Positions 25,813 through 36,602 of a stretch of 64,000 bases of DNA are shown here, piece after piece. The notes below the pieces were generated by a model. The model saw only the letters and a list, made by a program, of their open reading frames with translations, ran no database searches and was not told where the DNA came from. The DNA comes from XN24 sp035514535 (GTDB lineage Bacteria > Pseudomonadota > Gammaproteobacteria > Steroidobacterales > XN24), in contig DATKAZ010000003.1 of the NCBI GenBank assembly GCA_035514535.1, positions 62,001 through 126,000 of the forward strand. The letters are read 5' to 3'. A program made the translations under genes and the position numbers. How positions within the stretch are numbered: the stretch's first letter is position 1; the number at the start of each line of letters is the position of its first letter.

Positions 25813-26818
25813 CGTCCGGGATGCGCGCGCGGATTGCCGTGCCGAGCTGGTGAACGGCGAGGGCATACATCAGGCTGCGGTTATAGCGCGTGATGACGTA
25901 GAAATTATGGAAGCCGGCCCAATAGCGGGGCCCGTCCTCATGTTCCAGCACGAACAGCCCGGCAGCGGCATCCGGATGGCTCGGCGCAGGCCCCGCGAGG
26001 CCGATCCCCGCGGACCACAACGCCCCGACCGTCGTGTCTGCGCTCAATCCCTGCTGGGCGAGCGCCTTCGGGTCGCCACCGCCGATGACCGCCGGTGCGA
26101 CCACCGGTTCGCCGGCGCGCCAGCCGTGCGCCCCGAAGTAATTGGCGACGCTCGCAAAGATATCTTCCACGCTGCCCCACAAGTCGACGCGGCCGTCCCC
26201 GTCGCCATCCACGGCGTATGCGCGGTAGCTCGACGGGATGAACTGGGGCAAACCCATGGCACCGGCGTAGGAACCCACGGGCGTCTCGATCTCGAACCCC
26301 TGCTCGCGGGCCAGCAGCAGGAACTGGGCCAGTTCGCGCGAGAAAAACGCCCCTCGCGGGGGGTATTCGAAGGCGAGCGTCGCCAGGGCATCCAGCACGC
26401 GGTAACGCCCGATGATCCGACCGTAGAAGGTCTCCACGCCGATGATGCCCACCAGGATCTCGGGCGGGACGCCGGTGTCCGCCGCGACGCGTTCGAGCCG
26501 GGCCCGGTGGTCCTGCCAGAAATTGACCCCTGCGGCGATGCGCGCCTCGGTCATGAAGATATCGCGGTACTCGTGCCATGGCCGGACGCGCTCTGCCGGT
26601 CGGCTGATGGCCTCGATGATCGGCGGTTGGATCTGCGCCAGCGCCAGGATCGAGCGCAGCGTGTCGCGCTCGATGCCGTGCGCCTTGTGCGTTTCCTCGA
26701 TAAAGGCACGCACGTCGTCGCGCTCCGGATCGAGTGCCTGGGCGAGTGCCGGGCAAGCGGCCGCGAGCTGGCCGACGACCAGGGCGGCGCACCATTGGAG
26801 GAAATCGAAGCGCTTCAC
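25796..26818 (-). CDS. mltB: Membrane-associated lytic murein transglycosylase B
   Basis: A 340-residue transglycosylase that cuts the MurNAc-GlcNAc bond to a 1,6-anhydro end. The catalytic glutamate is in IIGVETFYGRIIGRY, followed by the AMGLPQFIPSSYR and DGDGDGRVDLWGS segments of the family. The N-terminus is a signal peptide; the CPALAQA region is not a convincing lipobox, so this copy may be soluble rather than lipidated. Its ATG overlaps the rodA stop by 4 bp. Confidence 0.93.
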   Translation of the reverse strand: MKRFDFLQWCAALVVGQLAAACPALAQALDPERDDVRAFIEETHKAHGIERDTLRSILALAQIQPPIIEAISRPAERVRPWHEYRDIFMTEARIAAGVNFWQDHRARLERVAADTGVPPEILVGIIGVETFYGRIIGRYRVLDALATLAFEYPPRGAFFSRELAQFLLLAREQGFEIETPVGSYAGAMGLPQFIPSSYRAYAVDGDGDGRVDLWGSVEDIFASVANYFGAHGWRAGEPVVAPAVIGGGDPKALAQQGLSADTTVGALWSAGIGLAGPAPSHPDAAAGLFVLEHEDGPRYWAGFHNFYVITRYNRSLMYALAVHQLGTAIRARIPDDADAD

Positions 26819-27948
26819 CTGGCGAGTAGACTACGGTGGCCGTTGATGGCCATGAGGATACCGAAACCCGCCATGAGGGTCACCATCGACGTGCCGCCGT
26901 AGCTGATCAGCGGCAGCGGCACGCCGACGACGGGCAGCAATCCAGTAACCATGCCGGTATTGACGAACATGTAGACGAAGAACGTCAAGCTGATGCTGCC
27001 GGCGAGCAGGCGCGTAAACGTGTCCTGGGCCTGCAACGCGATATACAGCCCGCGCCCGATCAGGAACAGGTAGCCCAGCATCAACAGCGCCAGGCCGATC
27101 AGGCCGAATTCCTCCCCGAGCACCGCGAAAATGAAATCGGTAGACCGCTCCGGGAGGAACTCGAGCTGCGCCTGGGTGCCGTTGCCCCAGCCCTTGCCGA
27201 AGAGGCCGCCCGAGCCGATGGCGATTTTCGACTGGATGATGTGGTAGCCGGCGCCCAGCGGGTCGGTTTCCGGATTGAGGAACGTGAGCACGCGCCGCCG
27301 CTGGTAATCGTGCATGAAGTGCCACAACAGCGGTGCCAGTGCCGCCGTCAGCACGCCGAGCAGGAAGATCAGGCGCAGGCGCAGGCCGCCGAGCAGCACC
27401 ACCAGCAAGCCCGCGCTGGCGACGAGCAACGCGGTGCCGAGGTCCGGCTGTTGCGCGATCAGGAAGACCGGTGCCGCCACCAGCGCCAGCAATACGAGCA
27501 GCTCGAGGAAGCGCGGTGGCAGCGGCCGGTCGTGCAGATACCAGGCCGCCATCATCGGCACGGCGAGTTTCATGATCTCGGAGGGTTGAAAACGGACGAT
27601 GCCGACATCCAGCCAGCGTTGCGCGCCCTTGCCGAAATCCCCGGCGATCATGACGGCCACGAGCAGGCCGAGGCCGATCGTGAACAGCCACGGCGACCAT
27701 AGCCGCAACAGCTTCGGCGGAACCTGGGCGACGGCCACCATCACGCCGAAGGCCACGCCGATCCGGATGGCCTGCCGCATCAGCAGGTTCTCATTCTGGC
27801 CGCTGGCGCTCCACAGGACGACGAGCCCGAAGGCGCAGATCGCCAGCAGCCCTGCAAGCAGCGGGCCATCGAGTTTCAGCCCCGCGATGATTCGCCGGCC
27901 GATGCCGGCGGAATGACGTTCCCCGAAGACGGACTGCGAGACGGCCAT
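26815..27948 (-). CDS. rodA: Rod-shape peptidoglycan glycosyltransferase RodA
   Basis: A 377-residue SEDS polymerase with about ten membrane helices. The start at 27948 (MAVSQSVFGERH) lies directly after mrdA; the open frame continues into mrdA. Family motifs include ISYGGTSMV near the C-terminus, FQPSEIMKLAVP, and the large loop carrying SGGLFGKGWGNGTQ. It polymerises glycan strands together with the PBP2 encoded just upstream. Confidence 0.95.
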   Translation of the reverse strand: MAVSQSVFGERHSAGIGRRIIAGLKLDGPLLAGLLAICAFGLVVLWSASGQNENLLMRQAIRIGVAFGVMVAVAQVPPKLLRLWSPWLFTIGLGLLVAVMIAGDFGKGAQRWLDVGIVRFQPSEIMKLAVPMMAAWYLHDRPLPPRFLELLVLLALVAAPVFLIAQQPDLGTALLVASAGLLVVLLGGLRLRLIFLLGVLTAALAPLLWHFMHDYQRRRVLTFLNPETDPLGAGYHIIQSKIAIGSGGLFGKGWGNGTQAQLEFLPERSTDFIFAVLGEEFGLIGLALLMLGYLFLIGRGLYIALQAQDTFTRLLAGSISLTFFVYMFVNTGMVTGLLPVVGVPLPLISYGGTSMVTLMAGFGILMAINGHRSLLAR

Positions 27949-27949
27949 T

Positions 27950-29806
27950 TCAGTCCTCCGCTCTCGGCAGCCAGTGGTCAATTACCGCGCGCGCGATCGG
28001 CGCGGCGGCGCCGCTGCCGCTGGCGCCGTTCTCGACCAGCACCCCGACGGCGATGCGCGGGTTCTCGGCGGGCGCGAAGGCGATGAACAGGGCATGCGGG
28101 CGGTGGCGCTCGTCCACCATGCTTTCATCGTATTCCTCGCCCTGCGCGATGCCGATCACCTGCGCGGTCCCGGTCTTGCCGGCGATCGTCCATTCGGCGC
28201 CCTGGCCGGTGGCGCGCGCAGTACCGCGCGGGCCGTGGACCACCGCCACCATCGAGTCGATGGCCTGCTCCAGCTGCGTCGGGTCGACGTTCAGGGGCGG
28301 CAGGGGTTGCGGCGCAAGCGGCTCGAGCGCCCCTGTGATCGGGTTCTCCACGGCTGCCAGGAGGGTCGGGCGGAAGCCCCGGCCGCGATTGGCCAGCACG
28401 GCGGTCGCGTGGGCGAGCTGCAGCGGCGTGGCAAGCATGTAACCCTGGCCGATCCCCGTGATGACCGTTTCGCCCGGGAACCAGGCCTGGTCCTGCGGCT
28501 GGCGGAAAGCGCCCCGCTTCCAGTCGCGTGACGGCACGAGACCCGGTTGCTCGCCGGGAATATCGATTCCCGTCGGCCGCCCGAGGCCGAACAGGCCGAG
28601 AAAGTCGTGCATGCGCTCGATACCAAGCATGACAGCCAGCCTGTAATAGTAGACGTCGCAGGATTGCGCCACCGATTGCTGCAGGTTGATCGTGCCGTGC
28701 CCTGTCTTCTTCCAGTCGCGATAGCGATGCGAGTGGTTGGGCAGGCTGAACCAGCCGGGGCAGAAGATCGTCTCGCCCCCGTGCACGACCCCGTAGTGGA
28801 GTCCCGCCAGGGCGAGCAGGGGCTTGATCGTCGACCCGGGCGGGTACTGCCCGCGCAATGCCCGATTGAACAACGGCTGGTCGATGTCGTTCTGCAGCTC
28901 ATTGTACTGCGCCGTCGAAATGCCCATGCTGAACAGGTTCAGGTCATAGCCGGGCAAGCTCGCCAGCGCCAGCACCTGCCCGTTGCGCGGATCGATCGCG
29001 ACGACCGAGCCGCGCCGTCCCTGCAAGGCCTCTTCAGCAGTCGCCTGCAGCTCGAGATCGATGCTCAGGTAGACGTTGCGGCCGGGAACGGCGTCGCTCC
29101 GGTCAAGCTCCTGCAGCATTCGGCCCTGCGCATTGACCAGCAGCTGGCGATGGCCGGTCGAACCGTGCAGCAGGTGCTCCCAGGCGCGCTCGGCGCCGAT
29201 TCGCCCCGTCTGCGCGGTGCCGGCGTAATTGGCGGCGTCGAGTCGCTGCAGGTCGTTCTCGCTGACGGCACCGACATAGCCGATCACGTGCGATGCGCTT
29301 TCGCCCAGCGGGTACTGGCGCGCGAGTCTTGCCTGGATATCGACGCCCGTGAAACGCGGACGGTGCACCGCAAACCTTGCCGCTTCCTCGTCGCCGAGCC
29401 GCTGGCGCAGGATGGTCGGCTCGAATCGGCGCTGGCTCCTGATCTGGCCCTTGATACGCGGCAGCTCCTCCTCGGCCAGCAGGCCGAGGTCGATCAGTCC
29501 GGCAAGCGTGCCGTCGATGTCGCGGACCTGCTCGGGAATGAGCTCGAGCTGGTAGACGGGCAGGTTTTCGGCGAGAGTCCGGCCGTTGCGATCGAACAAT
29601 AGCCCGCGCACCGGCGGCACCGGCTCGAGCCGCACGCGGTTGCCCTGGGACAGGCGGCTGAAATGTTCGAAGTGCACGACCTGCAGGTCGACCAGGCGGT
29701 AGATGACGAGCCCGGCGAGCAGCACGATGGCGAATGCGGAGAACGCCAGGCGGCCAAGAAACATGTGCTGTTCCCGCCAGTGGTCCTTGAAGCGATCAGT
29801 GCTCAT
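27950..29806 (-). CDS. mrdA: Penicillin-binding protein 2, peptidoglycan D,D-transpeptidase
   Basis: A 618-residue class B PBP. One membrane helix (about 19-38), a pedestal domain, and a transpeptidase domain with S325-T-I-K328, S382-C-D384 and K544-T-G546. It cross-links the strands made by RodA during elongation and is the mecillinam target. Its ATG overlaps the mreD stop by 4 bp. Confidence 0.96.
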   Translation of the reverse strand: MSTDRFKDHWREQHMFLGRLAFSAFAIVLLAGLVIYRLVDLQVVHFEHFSRLSQGNRVRLEPVPPVRGLLFDRNGRTLAENLPVYQLELIPEQVRDIDGTLAGLIDLGLLAEEELPRIKGQIRSQRRFEPTILRQRLGDEEAARFAVHRPRFTGVDIQARLARQYPLGESASHVIGYVGAVSENDLQRLDAANYAGTAQTGRIGAERAWEHLLHGSTGHRQLLVNAQGRMLQELDRSDAVPGRNVYLSIDLELQATAEEALQGRRGSVVAIDPRNGQVLALASLPGYDLNLFSMGISTAQYNELQNDIDQPLFNRALRGQYPPGSTIKPLLALAGLHYGVVHGGETIFCPGWFSLPNHSHRYRDWKKTGHGTINLQQSVAQSCDVYYYRLAVMLGIERMHDFLGLFGLGRPTGIDIPGEQPGLVPSRDWKRGAFRQPQDQAWFPGETVITGIGQGYMLATPLQLAHATAVLANRGRGFRPTLLAAVENPITGALEPLAPQPLPPLNVDPTQLEQAIDSMVAVVHGPRGTARATGQGAEWTIAGKTGTAQVIGIAQGEEYDESMVDERHRPHALFIAFAPAENPRIAVGVLVENGASGSGAAAPIARAVIDHWLPRAED

Positions 29807-30294
29807 GCCCGCATCCCGAGCATGATGCGCAGCCGGTCAAGGATGACCACGAGCACCGGCCACGCGATAACGGCCGCCAGCGTGGGGGCTGCTCGCTGCC
29901 AGCTCAGCTCGGCGCCGACGGTGACGCCATCTACCCAGAAGACGAGAAACTGGTGTACTGCGACGAGTGCGCCGATGCCCGCGGTCTGCTGCCAGATCGG
30001 AAAGACCCGCAGGCGCAAATGAAAACGCAGCACAAGCCAGGTCGCGACCGTCATCGCGAGCGCGTGCTGGCCGAGCACGCCGCCCTTGAGCACGTCGAGT
30101 ACGAGGCCCGAGAGCCACGCCAGCGCGAGACCGTAGCGACGCGGATAGGCGAGCGCCCAGTAGATCGCCGTGAGCGCGAGCAAGGGGGGGCGCCAGGACG
30201 CGAGATCCGCCGGCACCGGCGTGACCTCGAGCGACAGGGCGATCAGCAGCGTCAGCAGTACCGGCCATGTCCGGTGGCCCGCCAGCATGCTCAT
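29803..30294 (-). CDS. mreD: Rod shape-determining protein MreD
   Basis: A 163-residue inner-membrane protein with five or six hydrophobic helices and the conserved PxxLALxAIYW-like segment (PPLLALTAIYWALAYP) near residue 40. It belongs to the elongasome with MreC and RodA/PBP2. Overlaps mreC and mrdA by 4 bp each. Confidence 0.92.
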   Translation of the reverse strand: MSMLAGHRTWPVLLTLLIALSLEVTPVPADLASWRPPLLALTAIYWALAYPRRYGLALAWLSGLVLDVLKGGVLGQHALAMTVATWLVLRFHLRLRVFPIWQQTAGIGALVAVHQFLVFWVDGVTVGAELSWQRAAPTLAAVIAWPVLVVILDRLRIMLGMRA

Positions 30295-31235
30295 GGTGTT
30301 TCTTCCGGCGGGGTTGCGTCGGCCGGCTCCGGCGCCGGCATTTCTTCCGTTGCGGCGTCCGGCACGCCTTCCGCAACCGGGCCGGGTGCCTCGCCGCGCT
30401 CCCAGACGAGCAGCACCTGGCGAGTGCGGTTCAGCGCCGCCGTCGGTTCCGCCTCGACGCGTGCGAACGGTTCTCCCGGACGGCGCTCGATATGGGTCAC
30501 GCGGGCGACCGGGTAGCCGGCCGGGAAAGCGTCGCCGAGCCCCGACGAGACGAGCACGTCGCCGACCCGGATGTCGGCGCTGTTTGGCAGGAAGGGCAGG
30601 TCCATGCGGCTGACGTCACCGACGCCGAGCGCCACCGTGCGTAGTCCGTTGCGCGTGAGTTCGACGGGCGTCGCATGGCTGGGATCGCTGATCAGGATCG
30701 CCTCCGCGCCGAGCGGGTTGACGCGCGTGACCTGGCCGATGATGCCGTCCGCATCCAGCAGTGCCTGGCCGGCGTAGACGCCGGCCTGTTCGCCGCGATT
30801 CAGCGCGATGCGGTGACGGTAAGGGTCGAGATCCACGGCGAGGATCTCGGCTACCTGGACGCGATTGGCGAGCCTCGCCGGCGATTCCATCAGGCCGCGC
30901 AGGCGCGAGTTCTCGGCCTCCAGCGCGGCGACCTGCTGCAGGTGGGCCCGCTGGCGCAGGCTCTCCATCCTGAGCGCGCGGTTCTCCGCGACCAGCCGAT
31001 GGTGTTCGGACAGGTATTCGCGCATCCACCCGAAGCCGGCCGACGGCAGGTCGACGAGTACGCGGATCGGATAGACGGCGACGGAGAGGGCGCGGCGCGC
31101 CGTTTCCAGGTGGCCCTGGCGATGGTCGAGCACCATGAGCAGCACGGACAGCACGACGAGCAGCACCATGCGCGTGCCCAGCGAGGGTCCGCGCTCGAAC
31201 AGCGGCTTATTGTCGGTATGACTGAGTGGGCTCAC
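30291..31235 (-). CDS. mreC: Rod shape-determining protein MreC
   Basis: A 314-residue bitopic protein: one membrane helix (about 20-38), a coiled coil (about 70-110) and two beta domains (about 115-270) that bind and activate PBP2. A Pro/Glu/Ala-rich tail of about 45 residues follows and is variable in the family. It lies 61 bp after mreB and overlaps mreD by 4 bp. Confidence 0.94.
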   Translation of the reverse strand: MSPLSHTDNKPLFERGPSLGTRMVLLVVLSVLLMVLDHRQGHLETARRALSVAVYPIRVLVDLPSAGFGWMREYLSEHHRLVAENRALRMESLRQRAHLQQVAALEAENSRLRGLMESPARLANRVQVAEILAVDLDPYRHRIALNRGEQAGVYAGQALLDADGIIGQVTRVNPLGAEAILISDPSHATPVELTRNGLRTVALGVGDVSRMDLPFLPNSADIRVGDVLVSSGLGDAFPAGYPVARVTHIERRPGEPFARVEAEPTAALNRTRQVLLVWERGEAPGPVAEGVPDAATEEMPAPEPADATPPEETP

Positions 31236-31296
31236 GGCATGGTCACGGCCAACCGCTGCCTATTGTGGACTGCGGGCGGCGTGCGATGCCAGCGCC

Positions 31297-32340
31297 TCAC
31301 TCGATTCCGAAGAGGCCCGGGCCGTGCTGATCCAGCAACTCCAGCACCTTGCCTCCGCCCAGTGCGACGCAAGTGAGGGGGTCATCGGCGACGATTACGG
31401 GCAAGCCGGTTTCCTCCATGAGCAGTTTGTCGAGGTCCCGCAGCAGCGCGCCCCCGCCTGTCAGGACGATCCCGCGGTCGGCGACGTCGGCGCCGAGTTC
31501 CGGCGGCGTCTGCTCGAGCGCCGCCTTGACGGCCCCGACGATTCCCTGCAACGGTTCCTGCAGGGCCTCGAGGATCTCGTTGGAGTTCAGGGTGAAGCTG
31601 CGTGGCACGCCCTCGGAAAGGTTGCGCCCGCGGACGGAGATCTCGCGGACTTCCTGACCCGGATAGGCGGCGCCGATCTCGTGCTTGATGCGCTCCGCTG
31701 TCGCTTCGCCGATGAGAATGCCGTAATTCCGACGCACGTAACTCATGATGGCATCGTCGAAACGGTCGCCGCCGATGCGGACCGAGGCCGCGTAGACGAT
31801 GCCGTTCAGCGAGATCACGGCGACCTCGGAGGTGCCGCCGCCGATGTCGAGCACCATCGAGCCGCGCGCTTCACCGACGGGCATGCCCGCGCCGATCGCG
31901 GCCGCCATCGGCTCCTCGACGAGGTAGACCTTGCGCGCGCCGGCGCCTTCCGCGGATTCGCGGATGGCACGTCGCTCCACCTGTGTGGATCCGTAGGGCA
32001 CACACACCAGGACGCGCGGGCTGGGGCGAAAATAGCGGCTGCCGTGTGCCTTCTTGATGAAGTGCTGCAGCATTTTCTCGGTGACGGTGAAATCGGCGAT
32101 GACGCCGTCCTTCAGCGGCCGGATTGCGGTGATGTTGCCCGGCGTGCGCCCCAGCATGCTCTTGGCTTCGGCGCCGACGGCCTGGACCGTGCGGCCTCCC
32201 CTGTTGGGCTCCTCGCGGATCGCGACGACCGACGGCTCGTTCAACACGATGCCGCGCCCCCGGACATAGATCAGGGTGTTCGCCGTGCCCAGGTCGATGG
32301 ACAGGTCGTTGGAGAAATAGCCCCGAAGATTCTTGAACAT
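31297..32340 (-). CDS. mreB: Rod shape-determining actin-like protein MreB
   Basis: A 347-residue actin homologue forming membrane-bound filaments that orient cell-wall synthesis. Nucleotide-binding motifs IDLGTANTLIYV (phosphate 1), LDIGGGTSEVAVIS (phosphate 2) and TGGGALLRDLD (adenosine) are intact. The amphipathic N-terminus (MFKNLRGYFS) is the membrane anchor. First gene of a ten-gene run ending at lipB. Confidence 0.97.
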   Translation of the reverse strand: MFKNLRGYFSNDLSIDLGTANTLIYVRGRGIVLNEPSVVAIREEPNRGGRTVQAVGAEAKSMLGRTPGNITAIRPLKDGVIADFTVTEKMLQHFIKKAHGSRYFRPSPRVLVCVPYGSTQVERRAIRESAEGAGARKVYLVEEPMAAAIGAGMPVGEARGSMVLDIGGGTSEVAVISLNGIVYAASVRIGGDRFDDAIMSYVRRNYGILIGEATAERIKHEIGAAYPGQEVREISVRGRNLSEGVPRSFTLNSNEILEALQEPLQGIVGAVKAALEQTPPELGADVADRGIVLTGGGALLRDLDKLLMEETGLPVIVADDPLTCVALGGGKVLELLDQHGPGLFGIE

Positions 32341-32420
32341 ACAATGACCGAGCCAGGGATCAGCGAGAGGCGGACGGGCGGCGCCGCGGGCGCCGGATGC
32401 TTAAGGCGGACAAGCCCGTA

Positions 32421-32449
32421 AATCTAGCAACGGGGGCGACTTCGGGCAA
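32421..32449 (-). promoter_or_regulatory. Candidate sigma70 promoter of mreB
   Basis: On the minus strand TTGCCC (32444-32449) is followed after exactly 17 bases by TAGATT (32421-32426). Each hexamer matches consensus at 4 of 6 positions. The transcript would start about 75 bases before the mreB ATG. In the leader, 32380-32394 can form GGCGCC-3-GGCGCC. On the plus strand, gatC is served from the same 170-bp gap. Confidence 0.4.
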
Positions 32450-32510
32450 GCGCGAGAGTATCATCGAAACCTTGTACAAAGTGCTTTCCGCCCAGCCCAA
32501 GGAGGCTTGC

Positions 32511-32798
32511 ATGAAGCTTAGCCGGCACGAGGTCGAATCCATCGCGCACCTCGCGAGGCTGGAGATTTCCGCCGACGAAATCCCTGTTTACGTGGACAAT
32601 CTTTCTCGCATTATCGATTTCGTAAAGCAACTCGAGCAGGCCGATACCGACGGCGTGACGCCCATGGCCCATCCATTGAACATGTCCCAGCCGCTGCGTG
32701 ATGACGTCGTCACCGAGATGGACCAGCGCGCACTTTACCAGCAGAACGCCCAAGTGGTGGAATCCGGCCTCTACCTGGTTCCGCGGGTCATCGAGTAG
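32511..32798 (+). CDS. gatC: Asp-tRNA(Asn)/Glu-tRNA(Gln) amidotransferase subunit C
   Basis: A 95-residue helical clamp that holds GatA and GatB together. The ATG at 32511 has a strong GGAGG at 32501-32505; the longer open frame lacks family similarity. The start MKLSRHEVESIAHLARLEIS and the MAHPLNMSQPLRDD segment are typical. First gene of gatCAB-hslO. Confidence 0.95.
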   Translation: MKLSRHEVESIAHLARLEISADEIPVYVDNLSRIIDFVKQLEQADTDGVTPMAHPLNMSQPLRDDVVTEMDQRALYQQNAQVVESGLYLVPRVIE

Positions 32799-32815
32799 CC
32801 TGGGAGCACGGACGC

Positions 32816-34270
<1,455 letters not shown>

Positions 34271-34281
34271 GGATCGAGCGC

Positions 34282-35715
34282 ATGGAATGGGAAACCGTCA
34301 TCGGGCTGGAGATTCACGCCCAGCTTGCTACGCGGAGCAAGATTTTTTCGGGCGCAGCGACCGCCTACGGCGCGGAGCCGAACTCGCAGGCCTGCCTGGT
34401 GGACCTCGGTTTTCCGGGCGTGCTGCCGGTGCTCAACGAGGACGTGGTGCGCATGGCGGTCGCGTTCGGCCTGGCGGTCGATGCGACGATCGCGGCCCGC
34501 TCGGTATTCGCACGCAAGAATTATTTTTACCCCGATCTTCCGAAGGGATACCAGATCAGCCAGTACGAGTTGCCGATCGTTCATGACGGCAGGATCGAGA
34601 TCCGCCTCGAGGACGGCACGGGCAAGACCGTCGGAATCACCCGCGCACACCTGGAGGAAGATGCGGGCAAGTCGCTGCACGAGGACTTCAAGGGGCAGAC
34701 GGGGATCGACCTGAACCGTGCAGGGACGCCGCTGCTGGAGATCGTCTCGGAGCCCGACCTGCGCTCGGCGAAGGAGGCGGTCGCATACATGAAGGCGATT
34801 CACCAGCTGGTGCGCTATCTTGGCATCTGTGACGGCAACATGCAGGAAGGCTCCTTCCGCTGTGATGCGAATGTCTCCGTGCGACCGGTCGGGCGACACA
34901 AGTTCGGCACGCGCGCGGAAATCAAGAACCTCAATTCGTTTCGTTTCGTCGAGCGCGCGATTCTGTTCGAGGTCGAGCGCCAGGTGGACATCCTGGAGTC
35001 CGGCGGCAGCGTGGTGCAGGAGACGCGGCTTTACGATCCGGATCGTGACGAGACGCGCCCGATGCGCAGCAAGGAAGAGGCCAACGACTACCGCTATTTT
35101 CCGGACCCGGACCTGTTACCGCTCGAGATCGAGCCGCAGCAGGTGGAGCAGGTGCGCGCCGAGCTGCCGGAATTGCCCTGGCAGAAGCGCGACCGTTTCA
35201 TGGACGAATACGGCCTTTCGGAGTACGACGCCGGTGTGCTGAGCGCGGGCCGGGCGGTGGCGGACTATTTCGAGACCGTGGCAGGGGCATTGGCCGACAA
35301 GAAGGTGGCGGCCAACTGGGTCATGGGCGAACTGGCCGGCGCGCTGAACAAGGCCGGACTGGAGATCGGCGCGAGCCCGATCAGCGCGGAGGCACTGCTC
35401 GGCCTGCTGCGGCGGATCGAGGACGAGACGATCTCCGGGAAAATCGCCAAGGAAGTCTTCGAGGCCATGTGGACCGGCGAAGGCGATGCGGACAGCATCA
35501 TCGCCGCGCGCGGGCTCGAGCAGATCACCGATGCAGACTCGGTCGAGGCCGTGGTTCGCGACGTAATCGCCGCGAATCCGCAACAGCTCGCGCAATATCG
35601 CGCGGGCAAGGACAAGCTGTTCGGCTATTTCGTCGGCCAGGTCATGAAGGCCACCGGCGGCAAGGCAAATCCCGCACTGGTCAACGACCTGCTCAACAGG
35701 CTGCTGGCGGGCTGA
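34282..35715 (+). CDS. gatB: Asp-tRNA(Asn)/Glu-tRNA(Gln) amidotransferase subunit B
   Basis: A 477-residue kinase/amidotransferase subunit that activates the misacylated tRNA carboxylate and binds the tRNA. The start at 34282 (MEWETVIGLEIHAQL) is the family N-terminus; the open frame reaches back into gatA. Motifs include LEEDAGKSLH, GTRAEIKNLNSFRF and the C-terminal YqeY-like tail (FGYFVGQVMKATGGKANP). The stop overlaps the hslO ATG by one base. Confidence 0.96.
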   Translation: MEWETVIGLEIHAQLATRSKIFSGAATAYGAEPNSQACLVDLGFPGVLPVLNEDVVRMAVAFGLAVDATIAARSVFARKNYFYPDLPKGYQISQYELPIVHDGRIEIRLEDGTGKTVGITRAHLEEDAGKSLHEDFKGQTGIDLNRAGTPLLEIVSEPDLRSAKEAVAYMKAIHQLVRYLGICDGNMQEGSFRCDANVSVRPVGRHKFGTRAEIKNLNSFRFVERAILFEVERQVDILESGGSVVQETRLYDPDRDETRPMRSKEEANDYRYFPDPDLLPLEIEPQQVEQVRAELPELPWQKRDRFMDEYGLSEYDAGVLSAGRAVADYFETVAGALADKKVAANWVMGELAGALNKAGLEIGASPISAEALLGLLRRIEDETISGKIAKEVFEAMWTGEGDADSIIAARGLEQITDADSVEAVVRDVIAANPQQLAQYRAGKDKLFGYFVGQVMKATGGKANPALVNDLLNRLLAG

Positions 35716-36602
35716 TGAGCGGGGAGGATGCGCTGCGGCGCTTCATATTCGAGGATTTTCCCGTGCGCGGCGAGATCGTGCACCTCGACGAGAGCTGGCG
35801 CGAGGTGCTCGATCGCCAGTCCTATCCACCGGCGGTACGCGACCTGCTAGGGGAGGCCATGGCCGCCTGCGTGCTGCTGGCCTCCACACTGAAATTCGAC
35901 GGCCTGCTGACGCTGCAGATCCAGGGCGAGGGCGACCTGCACCTGCTGGTCGCGCAGTGTGGCAGCGATTTTTCCGTGCGCGGCCTCGCCAAGTGGAAAG
36001 GCGAGAATCCGCGCGGCTCGCTCGCCGAGCTGACAGGCGGCGGCCGGCTCGCGATCACGATCGAGCGGCGCAAGGCCCGGGAGCGCTACCAGGGCATCGT
36101 GCTTGCCGACACCGACACGCTGGCGGACTGTATCGAGGCTTATTTCCTCCAGTCCGAGCAGCTGGCGACCCGCATCTGGCTGGCGGCCGACGGTCGTGCC
36201 GCCGCCGGGATGTTGTTGCAGCAGCTGCCCGGGCCGAAATGGGCGCCCGGGGGCGACGAGGACGGCTGGAAGCGGGCCGGGGTGCTGGCGGCCACGCTGA
36301 CCGGGAGAGAGTTGCTGGACGTCGATACACCCGAGCTGGTGCGCCGCCTGTTCCACGAGGAGCGTCTCCGCCTGGCGGATCAGCGCGCCGTGGCGTTTCG
36401 CTGCAGCTGCGACCGGCAGCGGGTGGAAGGGGCCTTGCGTCTGCTCGGGCGGGGGGAACTCGACGAGATATTGTCGGCCGAGGGGCGCATCGAAGTGCGT
36501 TGCGAGTTCTGCAACAAGGCCTACGAACTCGACACGGTGGACGTCGAGCGATTGCTGGCCGACGAGGCGCTCATGCCCCCGGCTTCGGATCGGGTACATT
36601 AG
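35715..36602 (+). CDS. hslO: Redox-regulated holdase Hsp33
   Basis: A 295-residue cytoplasmic chaperone activated by oxidation and unfolding. Zinc-binding cysteines C230 and C232 (FRCSC) and C263 and C266 (RCEFC) give the required CxC...CxxC. The chaperone domain includes GEAMAACVLLASTLK and a YFLQSEQLATR segment. Start chosen at the TGATG overlap with gatB. Its 3' end overlaps the convergent thioesterase gene by 32 bp. Confidence 0.94.
   Translation: MSGEDALRRFIFEDFPVRGEIVHLDESWREVLDRQSYPPAVRDLLGEAMAACVLLASTLKFDGLLTLQIQGEGDLHLLVAQCGSDFSVRGLAKWKGENPRGSLAELTGGGRLAITIERRKARERYQGIVLADTDTLADCIEAYFLQSEQLATRIWLAADGRAAAGMLLQQLPGPKWAPGGDEDGWKRAGVLAATLTGRELLDVDTPELVRRLFHEERLRLADQRAVAFRCSCDRQRVEGALRLLGRGELDEILSAEGRIEVRCEFCNKAYELDTVDVERLLADEALMPPASDRVH

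Noticed and set aside
35715..36602. A frameshift between gatB and hslO
   Set aside because: The TGATG overlap is a normal coupled stop/start; both proteins are full length with intact motifs.
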